Assembly (NCBI RefSeq): GCF_009903625.1
Contig: NZ_CP047569.1
Location: 893,501 to 957,500 of the forward strand
DNA: 64,000 nt
Source: Microbulbifer sp. ALW1
Lineage (GTDB): Bacteria; Pseudomonadota; Gammaproteobacteria; Pseudomonadales; Cellvibrionaceae
Direction of reading: 5' to 3'
Each line of letters starts with the position of its first letter. The stretch's first letter is position 1. Position numbers and translations under genes: made by a program. Positions 35,484 to 44,806 of the stretch are shown here, piece after piece. A model generated the notes under the pieces. That model was given only the letters and a program-made list of their open reading frames with translations, searched no databases and was not told the origin of the DNA.

Positions 35484-36630
35484 TTACAGAAAATGCCTCA
35501 GTGCACTAGCACTCTTTTTATTTTCTATTCACTCCTCTGCGGCGGTGTTGCCGGAGGAACGCGCGGATACCATGTACCACTCCTACAGTGGTGGCGGGGT
35601 CACCATTGATGGCCCTTCGGTGTTGGTGCGCAAGAATATTGGCAACAAGGTATCTCTTTCTGCCAATTATTATGTGGACATGATCTCCGGCGCTTCCATC
35701 GATGTGCAGGCCACCGCCAGCCCCTACAGTGAGCAGCGGGACGAGTATTCATTGGGCGCGGAATATCTGGTGGATAAAACCACCATGAGCCTGAGTTACA
35801 CCAACTCCAGTGAAGACGACTACCAGGCCGAGACTGTCGGTTTCGGCATATCGCAGGATTTCTTCGGCGACCTCAGTTCATTGTCCATGCGCGTCAGCCT
35901 GGGTAGTGACGATGTCATGCGCAACGGCGACGAGGACTTTCTTGCCCAGGCCGAGCACCGTCGCTATTCCATCGGTTGGAGCCAGATTCTCACCACCAAA
36001 CTGATCGCCGAACTAAGCGTAGAAACCGTGGCGGATGAGGGCTTTCTGAATAATCCCTATCGCAGCGTGCGCTACCTGGACCCCAATTCCGGAACCGGCT
36101 TCAGTTACCAGGCGGAACTCTACCCCACCACCCGCAACAGCGATGCCGTGGCACTGAGGGCCAAATACCACCTGCCCTACCGCGCAGCGATCAAAAGCGA
36201 GTACCGTCGCTATGCCGACAGCTGGGGCATCAGTTCCGACAACCTGGAATTCCGTTACACCCACCCCCTGGAAGCGGAAAACCTGATCCTCGAGGGCAAG
36301 CTGCGCTTCTACAAACAGACCGGAGCGGATTTTTACAGCGACCTCTTTCCCTACCTGGATGCCACCAACTTCCGCGCCCGCGACAAAGAGCTGAGCGACT
36401 TCACCAGCACCGCCATCGGCATCGGCGCTTCCTACCTGCTGCCGGAACGCTGGGCCCTGTTTGATCGCAAGAACACCGTTAATCTTTACTGGGACTACGT
36501 GCTGTTCGACTACGACGACTTCCACGATGTGCGCGTGCACACTGGCAGCGGCGACTACCTCCCCGGTGACGAGCCTGCCTACCACTTCAATGCCCACGTG
36601 GTGCGCCTCTTCTGGTCCATGTGGTTCTAG
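35470..36630 (+). CDS. DUF3570 outer-membrane protein
   Basis: 386 residues from GTG 35470. This start is preferred to ATG 35419 because GGAGG lies five bases upstream and a signal peptide follows at once (RKCLSALALFLFSIHSSA). The mature protein is a large beta-barrel (MYHSYSGGGVTIDGPSVLV; NNPYRSVRYLDPNSG) ending in WSMWF. DUF3570 has unknown function and travels with DUF4266 and ApbE. Residues 70-76 read DMISGAS, matching the DxxSGA(S/T) pattern that ApbE flavinylates; the match may be fortuitous. It is the last gene of the plus arm. Confidence 0.85.
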   Translation: MAATNYRKCLSALALFLFSIHSSAAVLPEERADTMYHSYSGGGVTIDGPSVLVRKNIGNKVSLSANYYVDMISGASIDVQATASPYSEQRDEYSLGAEYLVDKTTMSLSYTNSSEDDYQAETVGFGISQDFFGDLSSLSMRVSLGSDDVMRNGDEDFLAQAEHRRYSIGWSQILTTKLIAELSVETVADEGFLNNPYRSVRYLDPNSGTGFSYQAELYPTTRNSDAVALRAKYHLPYRAAIKSEYRRYADSWGISSDNLEFRYTHPLEAENLILEGKLRFYKQTGADFYSDLFPYLDATNFRARDKELSDFTSTAIGIGASYLLPERWALFDRKNTVNLYWDYVLFDYDDFHDVRVHTGSGDYLPGDEPAYHFNAHVVRLFWSMWF

Positions 36631-37001
36631 ATGTTCTGATCAATTTGTGGGCAGTGGCTATCAGGTAGCTACATGCCCGCATGTTGAGTCTTCCTTTCTT
36701 GGCATCCCCACCTCTTTAGGGCTAACTGTGATGCGCATCACGCAGTCAATGTGATCATTATCCGATCGAGTTGGCAAAGTTTCTGAGAAAAATGACTAAA
36801 AAGGGCTATTGTCGGTTTTTTCCCCCATCGATAACCTCCCACCCGCGCGTATTGTTCTCTCCTCTCGTTTAGTGCTGTTTTTGAGTGCTGTGCTGACATG
36901 GATCTGCGAGAGGTGTTGATCCGCATAACGAAAAAGACTGCCAGCTCAGCCTTGCAACACCGATTGGTGGGCCGGAAATTTATTTAAATTTGGGGGATTC
37001 T
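36631..37001. other. Intergenic region between DUF3570 and VWA/RCC1 gene
   Basis: 371 bp with no supported gene. It holds the CRP-like palindrome at 36727-36742 and, just before the next gene, an AT-rich tract (ATTTATTTAAATTT) and a GGGGGA ribosome site. An antisense 62-codon frame in it has no ribosome site. Confidence 0.4.
36727..36742. promoter_or_regulatory. CRP-like palindromic operator
   Basis: TGTGATGCGCATCACG. The inner 14 bp are a perfect palindrome, and the half sites fit the CRP/Vfr consensus TGTGA-N6-TCACA with one mismatch. It lies 260 bp upstream of the VWA/RCC1 lipoprotein gene, so activation there would need a distal promoter. No factor is assigned with certainty. Confidence 0.45.
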
Positions 37002-39935
37002 ATGTACAGCCGATTGCTACTCGCCTGTTCGTTTTCACTGGTACTCGCCGCCTGTGGTGGCGGAGGCGGCGGAGGTTCCGATAGTGGTGGTGGGAGCAGC
37101 AGTGGGGGATCCAGCTCTAGCTCCAGTTCTAGCAGTTCCAGTTCCAGTAGTTCTAGCTCCAGCTCCAGCTCCAGCAGCGGTGGATCCAGTTCCAGCAGTA
37201 GCTCCAGTTCTAGTAGCGGTGGCTCCAGCTCCAGCAGCAGTGGCGGTAGCGAAACCACTACTTTTGAAGTAACAACTGCGCTTGGGTTTGGCCTTGCTGC
37301 AGAACCGGCCACCGCAACGGTCGAAGAAGGCGCTACTGCCAGCTTTACCCTGTCTCAGGCTGACGCCGGCTATATCGTAGAAGATGTAATGGGCTGTGAT
37401 GGTAGTTATGACGCCGTTACCGGTGTGTACACTACCGGCCCTATTTCTGCAGATTGTGAAATTGTGGCCAGCAGCCAACTCGCGGTGAACCTTGTTCCCT
37501 ACACCATTACCGCAACTAGCCCGTCCATTGTGACAATGATTCAGCGAGTTGTTGATCGCACTAGTGGTGAGCCAGTCACTGTATTGGAAGTGGAAGACTT
37601 CATTGTGGAAGAGGACAACGCTCCGATTGTTCCGCGTGAGGCTTTCCTCGACCTAGAACCCATTGACCAGATTCCCTACCAGCTTGATACCGTATTGATG
37701 CTCGACGTCAGTGTGAGTCTGACTGCGGCCGACCTGGTGGAAGTGAAAGCCGCAGCGGCAAAAATTGTTGATAACCTGATTGAGAACCAGCGAATAGCGG
37801 TATATGTGTTTGACGATACTATTCGTATGGTAAGTACTTTCAGTAGCGATAAAGAGAAACTAAAAGCGGCAATCGACGGCATTACTGGCGGCGGTCCTTC
37901 TACCAACCTTTATGGAGCTGTGGCCGATGGCTTCAGCCGCTGGGATAACAGCTTCTCACTGAGCCAGGTAAATCATGGTGCGTTGATTCTTATTACCGAC
38001 GGTAACGACTCTGCTGCTAAATCTACCCTTGACGCGGCGCTCTCTGTCAAAGGTGAAAAAGACTTCTTTGCCTTGACGGTTGGCAATGAAATCAACCTGG
38101 ATCCGCTGGTTCAACTTGTTCTGGGCGAGAAGCTGGACGTCATCACCGATGCTGATCGTGAATTGGCATCTAAGCGTCTCTTCAGCGTGAATGACTACAG
38201 CGAAGTCGAGTATGGCCTTCAACAGATCACTGCCGAGGTAGAGCGCCTGACACAGGGCCTATATTTCCTCTACTACGCGACTCCCAAACGTGCAGGTGAT
38301 CACAGCGTTACCATCAGCATTGAAAACAATTTGCTTTGCTCCGAGCTGGACGTGAACTGTGTCACCTCTCTTACCGGTAGTTTCGACGCGACTGGATTCA
38401 CCAATGTAATGCCAGAACTGCTGTTTGCTGCTCCCAAGGATGCGCTGCTGCCTGGTGAGAGCTACGAGCTTTCTGCACGAGTGCGTTGGTCAAACCCGCC
38501 GTTCAATTTCATGTGGACGCTGGAGAACCTCGACGGTCAAATGAGCTTGGCAGTGGATTCTGAAGATTCCAGTAAGTCACTGCTGTCTATTGCTTCCGGG
38601 ACTCAACTGAGTGAGGGTGCTGTGAAAGTCGAGGTGGCCGAGTTGCCCGATCTTTCCAAGCAAGCCAGTCTGCAGGTGGGTATTCCTGTACGTGGTCCGG
38701 ATGGTTCCATTTCAGTGGATAGCGCTATAAACCTGCAGTCAGAACAAACCATTAGACTGACCGCCGAAATTTCCTGTGCACAGTGTCGCTGGTCTCTGGA
38801 AGATCCGTCGTTGGCCACTTTGTCGCAAGACACTGGTGAAAGCGTACAGATTACTGGCGGCACCAGTACCGGTGCGACCAAACTGACGGTTCGAGATCCC
38901 AATACCGGTATGGCGACCACCTACGCGGTAGAACTGGGCTTCCAGGTTGGATCCACTTCAGAGGGGCGAGTGGCTGCGAGCTATAGGACCTTCGCAATAA
39001 AGGCTGATGGCAGTTTGTGGCGCTGGGGTGCCAATGAAGTGCTGCCGATTCAAGTGGGTACTGAATCCAACTGGGTGAAAGTCGCCGACAATATAGGGCT
39101 GCAGGCCGATGGGACTCTCTGGTCTCTTCGCAATGTGAACGCTCCAGTTCAGGTTGACTCTGCAACCGACTGGAAAAATTTCACCGCCATTGGTACTAGC
39201 TCGTATTTGGCAACCAAGACCGACGGTAGTTTGTGGGCTTGGGGTAACAATCACTACGGAATGCTCGGCCTTGGAGACGAAGTGCATCGCGACGTCCCCA
39301 CGCAAGTGGGCGAGGAAACCGATTGGGCAAATGTATTTGCTGGGTATAGCACCTCATTCGCAATCAAGTCCGACGGCTCTCTGTGGGCCTGGGGCTACAA
39401 TAATGCTGGCGAGCTGGGTGTTGGTGATAGAGAAAACAAGCTCAGCCCTGCTCAGGTTGGTACAGATACCGATTGGTCCAGTGTGGTAGGTGGTTATTAT
39501 CATACTCTCGCCATCAAATCTGACGGCAGCTTGTGGGCATGGGGACAAGGCAGTAATGGCAGGCTGGGTGTGGACAGCGAACTGTTGTCTGCAGGTTACC
39601 TCGCTGAACCTACCCAGGTAGGTACCGATACCGACTGGATAAACGCCGCCGCGGGATCCGCTCACTCTTTGGCCGTTAAATCGGATGGTACCCTGTGGGC
39701 GTGGGGACTGGGCAGCAATGGCCAGTTAGGGCTTGGCAGCACCATGACGGCAACCCAAACAGTTCCAGTGCAAGTTGGGCTGGAATCTGACTGGATCGAT
39801 GTCGACGCCGATGAGGCCAGCTCTTTTGCCGTCAAATCAGATGGTTTCATCTGGGCATGGGGTAACAATGCCAATGGAAAGTTGGGCGTTGGTGATACCA
39901 CCACCCAATACACTCCAGTGCCGGTAGGGCTTTAA
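37002..39935 (+). CDS. VWA and RCC1-repeat surface lipoprotein with poly-Ser linker
   Basis: 977 residues from ATG 37002 (ribosome site GGGGGA). The lipobox LAAC gives Cys18, followed by Gly-Ser and a 58-residue Ser/Gly linker. About 220-440 is a von Willebrand A domain with a complete-looking MIDAS (DVSVS; later STNLYGAV and ITDGND). Two Ig-like segments follow, then about seven RCC1-type repeats (about 645-977; [20 protein letters not shown]) likely forming a seven-bladed propeller. This is a surface or periplasmic adhesin/scaffold rather than an enzyme. It is single-gene, with a strong terminator after it. Confidence 0.8.
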   Translation: MYSRLLLACSFSLVLAACGGGGGGGSDSGGGSSSGGSSSSSSSSSSSSSSSSSSSSSSSGGSSSSSSSSSSSGGSSSSSSGGSETTTFEVTTALGFGLAAEPATATVEEGATASFTLSQADAGYIVEDVMGCDGSYDAVTGVYTTGPISADCEIVASSQLAVNLVPYTITATSPSIVTMIQRVVDRTSGEPVTVLEVEDFIVEEDNAPIVPREAFLDLEPIDQIPYQLDTVLMLDVSVSLTAADLVEVKAAAAKIVDNLIENQRIAVYVFDDTIRMVSTFSSDKEKLKAAIDGITGGGPSTNLYGAVADGFSRWDNSFSLSQVNHGALILITDGNDSAAKSTLDAALSVKGEKDFFALTVGNEINLDPLVQLVLGEKLDVITDADRELASKRLFSVNDYSEVEYGLQQITAEVERLTQGLYFLYYATPKRAGDHSVTISIENNLLCSELDVNCVTSLTGSFDATGFTNVMPELLFAAPKDALLPGESYELSARVRWSNPPFNFMWTLENLDGQMSLAVDSEDSSKSLLSIASGTQLSEGAVKVEVAELPDLSKQASLQVGIPVRGPDGSISVDSAINLQSEQTIRLTAEISCAQCRWSLEDPSLATLSQDTGESVQITGGTSTGATKLTVRDPNTGMATTYAVELGFQVGSTSEGRVAASYRTFAIKADGSLWRWGANEVLPIQVGTESNWVKVADNIGLQADGTLWSLRNVNAPVQVDSATDWKNFTAIGTSSYLATKTDGSLWAWGNNHYGMLGLGDEVHRDVPTQVGEETDWANVFAGYSTSFAIKSDGSLWAWGYNNAGELGVGDRENKLSPAQVGTDTDWSSVVGGYYHTLAIKSDGSLWAWGQGSNGRLGVDSELLSAGYLAEPTQVGTDTDWINAAAGSAHSLAVKSDGTLWAWGLGSNGQLGLGSTMTATQTVPVQVGLESDWIDVDADEASSFAVKSDGFIWAWGNNANGKLGVGDTTTQYTPVPVGL
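37077..37250 (+). repeat. Ser-codon low-complexity repeat
   Basis: 58 codons of nearly only Ser (AGC, AGT, TCC, TCT mixed) and Gly encode the linker of the VWA/RCC1 lipoprotein. The DNA is a degenerate AGCTCCAGT-like tandem, prone to slippage. Such Ser linkers are common in secreted proteins of Cellvibrionales. Confidence 0.9.
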
Positions 39936-39997
39936 GCAAAAGCAAACCGGTGCAGGAAATGATTTGACTGAATAAGGAAAATCATTTCCACTTTGAG

Positions 39998-40030
39998 AAA
40001 AGGGGCAATCCATAGTGGTTGCCCCTTTTT
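39998..40030 (+). terminator. Rho-independent terminator after the VWA/RCC1 gene
   Basis: AGGGGCAA (40001-40008) pairs with TTGCCCCT (40019-40026), followed by a T-run. The stem is extended by flanking A/T pairs. The ~210 bp from here to rlmJ carry no further gene. Confidence 0.9.
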
Positions 40031-40243
40031 TATTGTCGAAGAATTCGTTTGCGGTAATTTAGGTAAATTTCACAGGCGGCAATTCAAACACGCTGATCAA
40101 AAAATAATTGTCACCCGCTAAAAAGCCCCCTAAAGTTCGCCCGCTCCCGGTGAGCACCGGCCTCTCTTGGTGACTTGCCCGCCACTGCCCAGCCCTATCC
40201 GGCAGTGTTTTACCTCTGAATTTGTTTGCCCCGGGTGGGTCTT

Positions 40244-41083
40244 ATGCTCAGTTATCGCCACGGTTTTCACGCCGGCAATTTTGCCGATGTGCTCAAACAC
40301 TGCGTGCAGGTGGAAGTTATTTCTTACCTGCAAAGGAAAGAAGCACCTTTCGACTATATCGATACCCATGCCGGTGCCGGCAGTTATGCACTGGCGTCGG
40401 ACATGGCGCAGAAAAACTGCGAATACCTGAATGGTATCGGTCGCCTGTTCAAAACCAGTGAGCTGCCGGGGCTGCAGAATTACCTGCGCCTGATCGAGGG
40501 TTTGAACCCGGAGGGAGCGCTGCAGCAATACCCGGGTTCGCCGTTGATTGCCGCACAGATGCTGCGCCCGCAGGACAAGGCCTGGGCGTTTGAGTTGCAC
40601 CCCAGCGATGCGGAAAAACTGCGACAGAACCTGCCCCGCGGGCGCCAGTACCAGGTGCGCGAGGAGGATGGTTTCAAGGGGCTGTCGAGCTTGCTGCCGA
40701 GTCGCGCCCGCCGCGCGTTGGTGTTGATCGATCCGCCCTATGAGCAGAAGGACGACTATCAGCGGGTGGTCGACGCGCTGAAATTGATCCATCGCAAGAT
40801 GGCCACTGCGACGGTCGCCCTCTGGTATCCGGTAGTGGAGCGCCGCCGCATCGATGCGCTGGAGAAGCAGCTGGCGGCTACCGCTATTCGCAATATCGAA
40901 TTGTTCGAGCTGGGTATCTGCGCCGACGCCGAGGGGCACGGCATGACTTCCGCCGGAATGATCGTGATCAACCCGCCCTGGACCCTGCGCGGGCAGATGG
41001 ACCAGCTGCTGCCCCAGCTGGCGGCAGATCTGAGTGCCGATGGTGGCTCCCATTACCGCTGTGTGACCCTCGCTGCCGAATAG
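40244..41083 (+). CDS. rlmJ: 23S rRNA (adenine-2030-N6)-methyltransferase RlmJ
   Basis: 279 residues, the family length. ATG 40244 is chosen because family members start MLSYRHGFHAGNFADVLKH; the in-frame upstream ATG would add six residues. The SAM-binding part includes THAGAG near residue 42, and the catalytic motif DPPYE is present near 160. It methylates A2030 of 23S rRNA in the cytoplasm. It stands alone, flanked by a terminator and a TonB-receptor gene. Confidence 0.93.
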   Translation: MLSYRHGFHAGNFADVLKHCVQVEVISYLQRKEAPFDYIDTHAGAGSYALASDMAQKNCEYLNGIGRLFKTSELPGLQNYLRLIEGLNPEGALQQYPGSPLIAAQMLRPQDKAWAFELHPSDAEKLRQNLPRGRQYQVREEDGFKGLSSLLPSRARRALVLIDPPYEQKDDYQRVVDALKLIHRKMATATVALWYPVVERRRIDALEKQLAATAIRNIELFELGICADAEGHGMTSAGMIVINPPWTLRGQMDQLLPQLAADLSADGGSHYRCVTLAAE

Positions 41084-41334
41084 GGTTGCAGATCGGGAGT
41101 TACCAAAGAGGGGGCGGATCCCCCGGGGCGGCACGTCTCAACTTGTCACCCCGCAGATTCTTGTTGTATGTTTTCCGGCCAGAACAATAATCAAGCCGGA
41201 ACGTGACCTGATTTTCGACGCTGGTTCTCTAACTGCTCATGCTGCTTTTGCAGAGCGTAGCGGTTGAGAGCGGTTTTGCGTGTCGCCATCGCGTATCCGG
41301 AATTCCCGCCAGCGTGCGGGGCAGCGATGACGAC

Positions 41335-44133
41335 ATGCCTATGTTCAAGACCTGCCACAGGTCATTCCGCACTTTGCTGTTGGCGGCACCAATCGGTGTC
41401 TGCCCACTGGCCGCTGCCGTGGCGGATAATGCTTTTTCGGCGTCGGAAACCGTCCATGCCGCTGCCAGTACGCCGTCGCCAGACACTGCCACCTCTACTT
41501 TCTATACCTTCGAAATTCCCCCGCTGCCGCTGGATCAAGCGCTGCTGGCGTTTTCTCGCCACACCGGTCTCGCAGTAATGCTTGGGGCGCAGCCGCAGAG
41601 CACACAGCTGGCGCCAGCGTTAAATGGCCGCTTTACCGCAGAGGCGGCGCTGGCCGCACTGCTCGGGCCGTCCGGGTTCCGCTACCGCCAGGTCGACGGC
41701 CAGGGAATGGTGATACTGCCGCCCAAGGCTCCGCAAAAGTTTCCGCAACAAGACGCTTCACCGGCAGCCACGCCAGAGACCCGGCCAATACTGGAAGAAG
41801 TGGAAGTGGTGGCGAGCAAACGCCGCACTAATCTGCAGCAGACCCCAATGACGGTGACGGCCCTCAGCGGAGCCACCCTCGAAGCGCGGAATATCGATAG
41901 CCTGGAGCAACTGGCCGCCGAGGTGCCCAGTCTGCAGGTGGCGCGCAACGGGGACCACACCGCGTCCATGCTGTATTTGCGCGGGGTCGGTTCCGACAAT
42001 CACACCGAGGCGGGGGATTCCGGGGTGGCTACCCATGTGGACGGGGTTTTCAGCAGCCGTGTACAGGGTTCTGCGGTGCTGCTCTATGACCTGGATCGGG
42101 TGGAAGTGCTGCGCGGTCCCCAGGGCACCCTGTTTGGTCGTAATTCCACCGGTGGCGTAATCAATTACCACACGGCGCGCCCGGAGCCGGAGTGGTCGTC
42201 GGACCTGTCCGTGACCCTCGGCAATTATCACCAGCAGAAAGTCACCGCGGTTGCCAACGCACCGGTGACCGACAACTGGGCCCTGCGCTGGGCGGCGGTA
42301 TCCGTACGCGCAGACAGTTATACCGAATATACCAGGGATTCGGTCTCTGCCGACCGCAGTGAGCGCTACAACAACACCGACCTGTTCAGCCATCGCCTCG
42401 GTTCCAGCTGGCAGATCCGCGATGACCTGCACTGGTGGTTGAGCTACGAGCGTTTCGAAGACCGCGGCGCCGGCAGCCTGCCGGTGGTGGATTACGATAC
42501 CCCTGTCACCATCGACACCCCGGGTAAAACCCTGCTGAATCAGGACTCCCTGCGCAGTCGCCTGGAATGGACGCTGCCGGGCGGTGCGAGTCTTGCGTAT
42601 ATCGCCGGTCTCGGTACGCTGGAGCGCTCACAGGATTGGGATGCCGATGGCACCGGCGCGGTCGGCAGTGAAACGGACCCCGCCGTCTATCACCAGAGCA
42701 ACCGCACCATCGGGTCCGAGTACCGCGGGCATCAGCACGAACTGCAATTGAAGAGCGATGACGAGCAGGACCTGCGCTGGATGCTGGCCTACTTCGGGTT
42801 TGAGGAACGAAACCGTATCCGCTTTGATCTCGAGCACCAGAATCCGGACGGCAGCGGCTGGGGTGGCGCCCCGGCGCACAGCTTCCAGCAACCGAATCGC
42901 GGTACCCGCCTCAGCGCCTTCTACGGCCAGCTGGATTACGATTTTACGTCGCGCTGGATGATCAGCCTCGGCGCCCGCAGCGGGCGTGACCAGCGCTACG
43001 ACCGCGGCGGTCGCAATATCGCCTGCCCGGACCTGATCCGCAGCGACCGCGGGGGCGAGCTGGGGGAGATCGCCGTCAACCGCGCTTCCGCGGCCGCGGG
43101 GCAGTGCTATGTGGCCAACTATAACGACGTGGATCACACCTGGCAGAGCACCACCACCATGGCGCGGCTGTCCTACCGCCCGCTAGAAGACACCCTGTTG
43201 TATCTCCATTACGCCGAGGGCTTCAAGCCCGGTATTGTGCAGGACGGCGCCAGCCTCAAAGGAACATTCAGCGGCCCCCAGGACCCCGCATTCGAGTCGG
43301 CCCTGCAGGCCCTGGTCGCGCGCAACAATGCGGGTGAAGCCTACGTTGGCCCCGAAACCAGCACCAATGTGGAGTTGGGTTTCAAACTCGGGCTGCTGGA
43401 TGGCGCCATGACCCTGAACGGCGCCCTGTTCGATACCCGCTACCGGGATTTGCAGGTCTCCGGTGTTGCCGTCGAAGAGGACGGCACCGAGCTGATCCGC
43501 AGCACCAACGCGCCCTCGGCCACCATTCGCGGCCTGGAACTGGAGCTCAACTGGGCCAGCAGCCGCAACGGCCGCGTCACCGGGTTCCTATCGTGGCTGG
43601 ATGCCCACTACAACCGCTTCCTCGCCGTGGATAACGAATTCCCCGGCTACGGCCAGACCTGGAATCCCGATGCCGGCAATGCAGAGATCCCCGATCTGGT
43701 GGACTTCAGTGGCAATCAGCTGAAACAGGTGCCGGAGCTGAGTCTCGGCCTCAACTACCGCCACCAGTTGCCTCTGGGTAGCTGGGGGCGGGCGACCGCG
43801 CGGCTTGGCCTGCACTATGCGGATGCCATGTATTTCGCCGAAGCCAATCGCGGCGATCGCGACGGCCTGCTGCTCGACAACCAAAGCGGAGAATGGCTGC
43901 CTGATCCTGCCGGCCCCGCGCGCAATATCGACCGCCGCCCGGCCAACAGCCTGTGGAGCGCCGGCATCAAACTGGAGCCACTTGCGGGCAACTGGTGGCT
44001 TGACCTCTACGGCGAAAATCTCACCAATATCGCCGCCGCCAACGATGTACAGGAGGCCGATGCCGCAACACCCGTTTACTACTATGGCGCGCCGCGCATG
44101 TTCGGATTGCGTGTTGGCTTGCGGTTCGATTGA
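41335..44133 (+). CDS. TonB-dependent receptor with STN signalling domain
   Basis: 932 residues from ATG 41335 (ATG 41341 is also possible). After the signal peptide an STN (secretin/TonB N-terminal) domain spans about 55-125 (LDQALLAFSRHTGLAVML; GFRYRQVDGQGMVIL). The plug domain follows (TPMTVTALSGATLEAR; VLRGPQGTLFGRNSTGG), then a 22-strand barrel ending in FGLRVGLRFD. The STN domain passes occupancy to a FecR-like anti-sigma factor; the matching sigma/FecR pair lies immediately downstream. The ligand (siderophore or organic nutrient) is not deducible. Confidence 0.9.
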   Translation: MPMFKTCHRSFRTLLLAAPIGVCPLAAAVADNAFSASETVHAAASTPSPDTATSTFYTFEIPPLPLDQALLAFSRHTGLAVMLGAQPQSTQLAPALNGRFTAEAALAALLGPSGFRYRQVDGQGMVILPPKAPQKFPQQDASPAATPETRPILEEVEVVASKRRTNLQQTPMTVTALSGATLEARNIDSLEQLAAEVPSLQVARNGDHTASMLYLRGVGSDNHTEAGDSGVATHVDGVFSSRVQGSAVLLYDLDRVEVLRGPQGTLFGRNSTGGVINYHTARPEPEWSSDLSVTLGNYHQQKVTAVANAPVTDNWALRWAAVSVRADSYTEYTRDSVSADRSERYNNTDLFSHRLGSSWQIRDDLHWWLSYERFEDRGAGSLPVVDYDTPVTIDTPGKTLLNQDSLRSRLEWTLPGGASLAYIAGLGTLERSQDWDADGTGAVGSETDPAVYHQSNRTIGSEYRGHQHELQLKSDDEQDLRWMLAYFGFEERNRIRFDLEHQNPDGSGWGGAPAHSFQQPNRGTRLSAFYGQLDYDFTSRWMISLGARSGRDQRYDRGGRNIACPDLIRSDRGGELGEIAVNRASAAAGQCYVANYNDVDHTWQSTTTMARLSYRPLEDTLLYLHYAEGFKPGIVQDGASLKGTFSGPQDPAFESALQALVARNNAGEAYVGPETSTNVELGFKLGLLDGAMTLNGALFDTRYRDLQVSGVAVEEDGTELIRSTNAPSATIRGLELELNWASSRNGRVTGFLSWLDAHYNRFLAVDNEFPGYGQTWNPDAGNAEIPDLVDFSGNQLKQVPELSLGLNYRHQLPLGSWGRATARLGLHYADAMYFAEANRGDRDGLLLDNQSGEWLPDPAGPARNIDRRPANSLWSAGIKLEPLAGNWWLDLYGENLTNIAAANDVQEADAATPVYYYGAPRMFGLRVGLRFD

Positions 44134-44257
44134 TTTGGCTCCGATTATTTTTCAAAAGGGGGACGATTGCCGAGGCCTGGCCGTCATACCGGCGAGAGAA
44201 GTAGATTTCGCTAAAGCAAGCAGCCAAATACAACAAAAATGATGGTGAAGAGAATCC

Positions 44258-44806
44258 ATGGCGACAGCATGGGCCAGCCAATTGGCGACCGATAACGACA
44301 AAGATCTGGATTATTACTACCGCGAGTATCACCAGGAGCTGTGTCGATACGCGGTAAGCAAGTTCGGATTGTCGTACAGCGAGGCCGAAGATCTGGTGCA
44401 GGAAGCGTTTGCGCGGATGGCGCCCCAGCTCCGCGTCGGCGACATAGAGCACGTCAGGGCTTTCCTGTATCGCGCAGTGCACAACGCCACCATAGATACC
44501 TTGCGCAAAGGGCAGGTGCGCGAGAGTTATGCGCAATCGGTACAGGGCGATCCAGATCGCGAACAGGACAGTCGCAGCCCCGAGCGGGTGGCTTCCGGCC
44601 GCCAGTTTCTGGGACTGATCAGCCGTGCCCTGTGGAATATGCCCCACAAGCGGCGGCGATTATTGTTGATGAATCGTGTCGATGGACTCTCCTACGCGGA
44701 AATCGCGCGCCGGGAAGGGCTCTCGGCAACAGTAGTGAAAAAGCACGTAGCGAAAGCCCTGGCTGGCTGTCAGGAAGCGCTGCGTGTGCACGGTGGAGAA
44801 TTGTGA
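44258..44806 (+). CDS. ECF sigma factor, FecI-like
   Basis: 182 residues with sigma region 2 (YYYREYHQELCRYAVSKFG; EAEDLVQEAFARM; HNATIDTLRK) and region 4 (MPHKRRRLLLMNRVDGLSYAEIARREGLS). It would direct RNA polymerase to the adjacent receptor promoter upon signalling through FecR. A TGATG overlap with the fecR-like start shows cotranslation. The 124-bp gap to the receptor carries no clear terminator. Confidence 0.9.
   Translation: MATAWASQLATDNDKDLDYYYREYHQELCRYAVSKFGLSYSEAEDLVQEAFARMAPQLRVGDIEHVRAFLYRAVHNATIDTLRKGQVRESYAQSVQGDPDREQDSRSPERVASGRQFLGLISRALWNMPHKRRRLLLMNRVDGLSYAEIARREGLSATVVKKHVAKALAGCQEALRVHGGEL

Noticed and set aside
37077..37250. Tandem repeat as a CRISPR array
   Set aside because: It is a Ser-codon run in frame within a lipoprotein gene, with no spacers.
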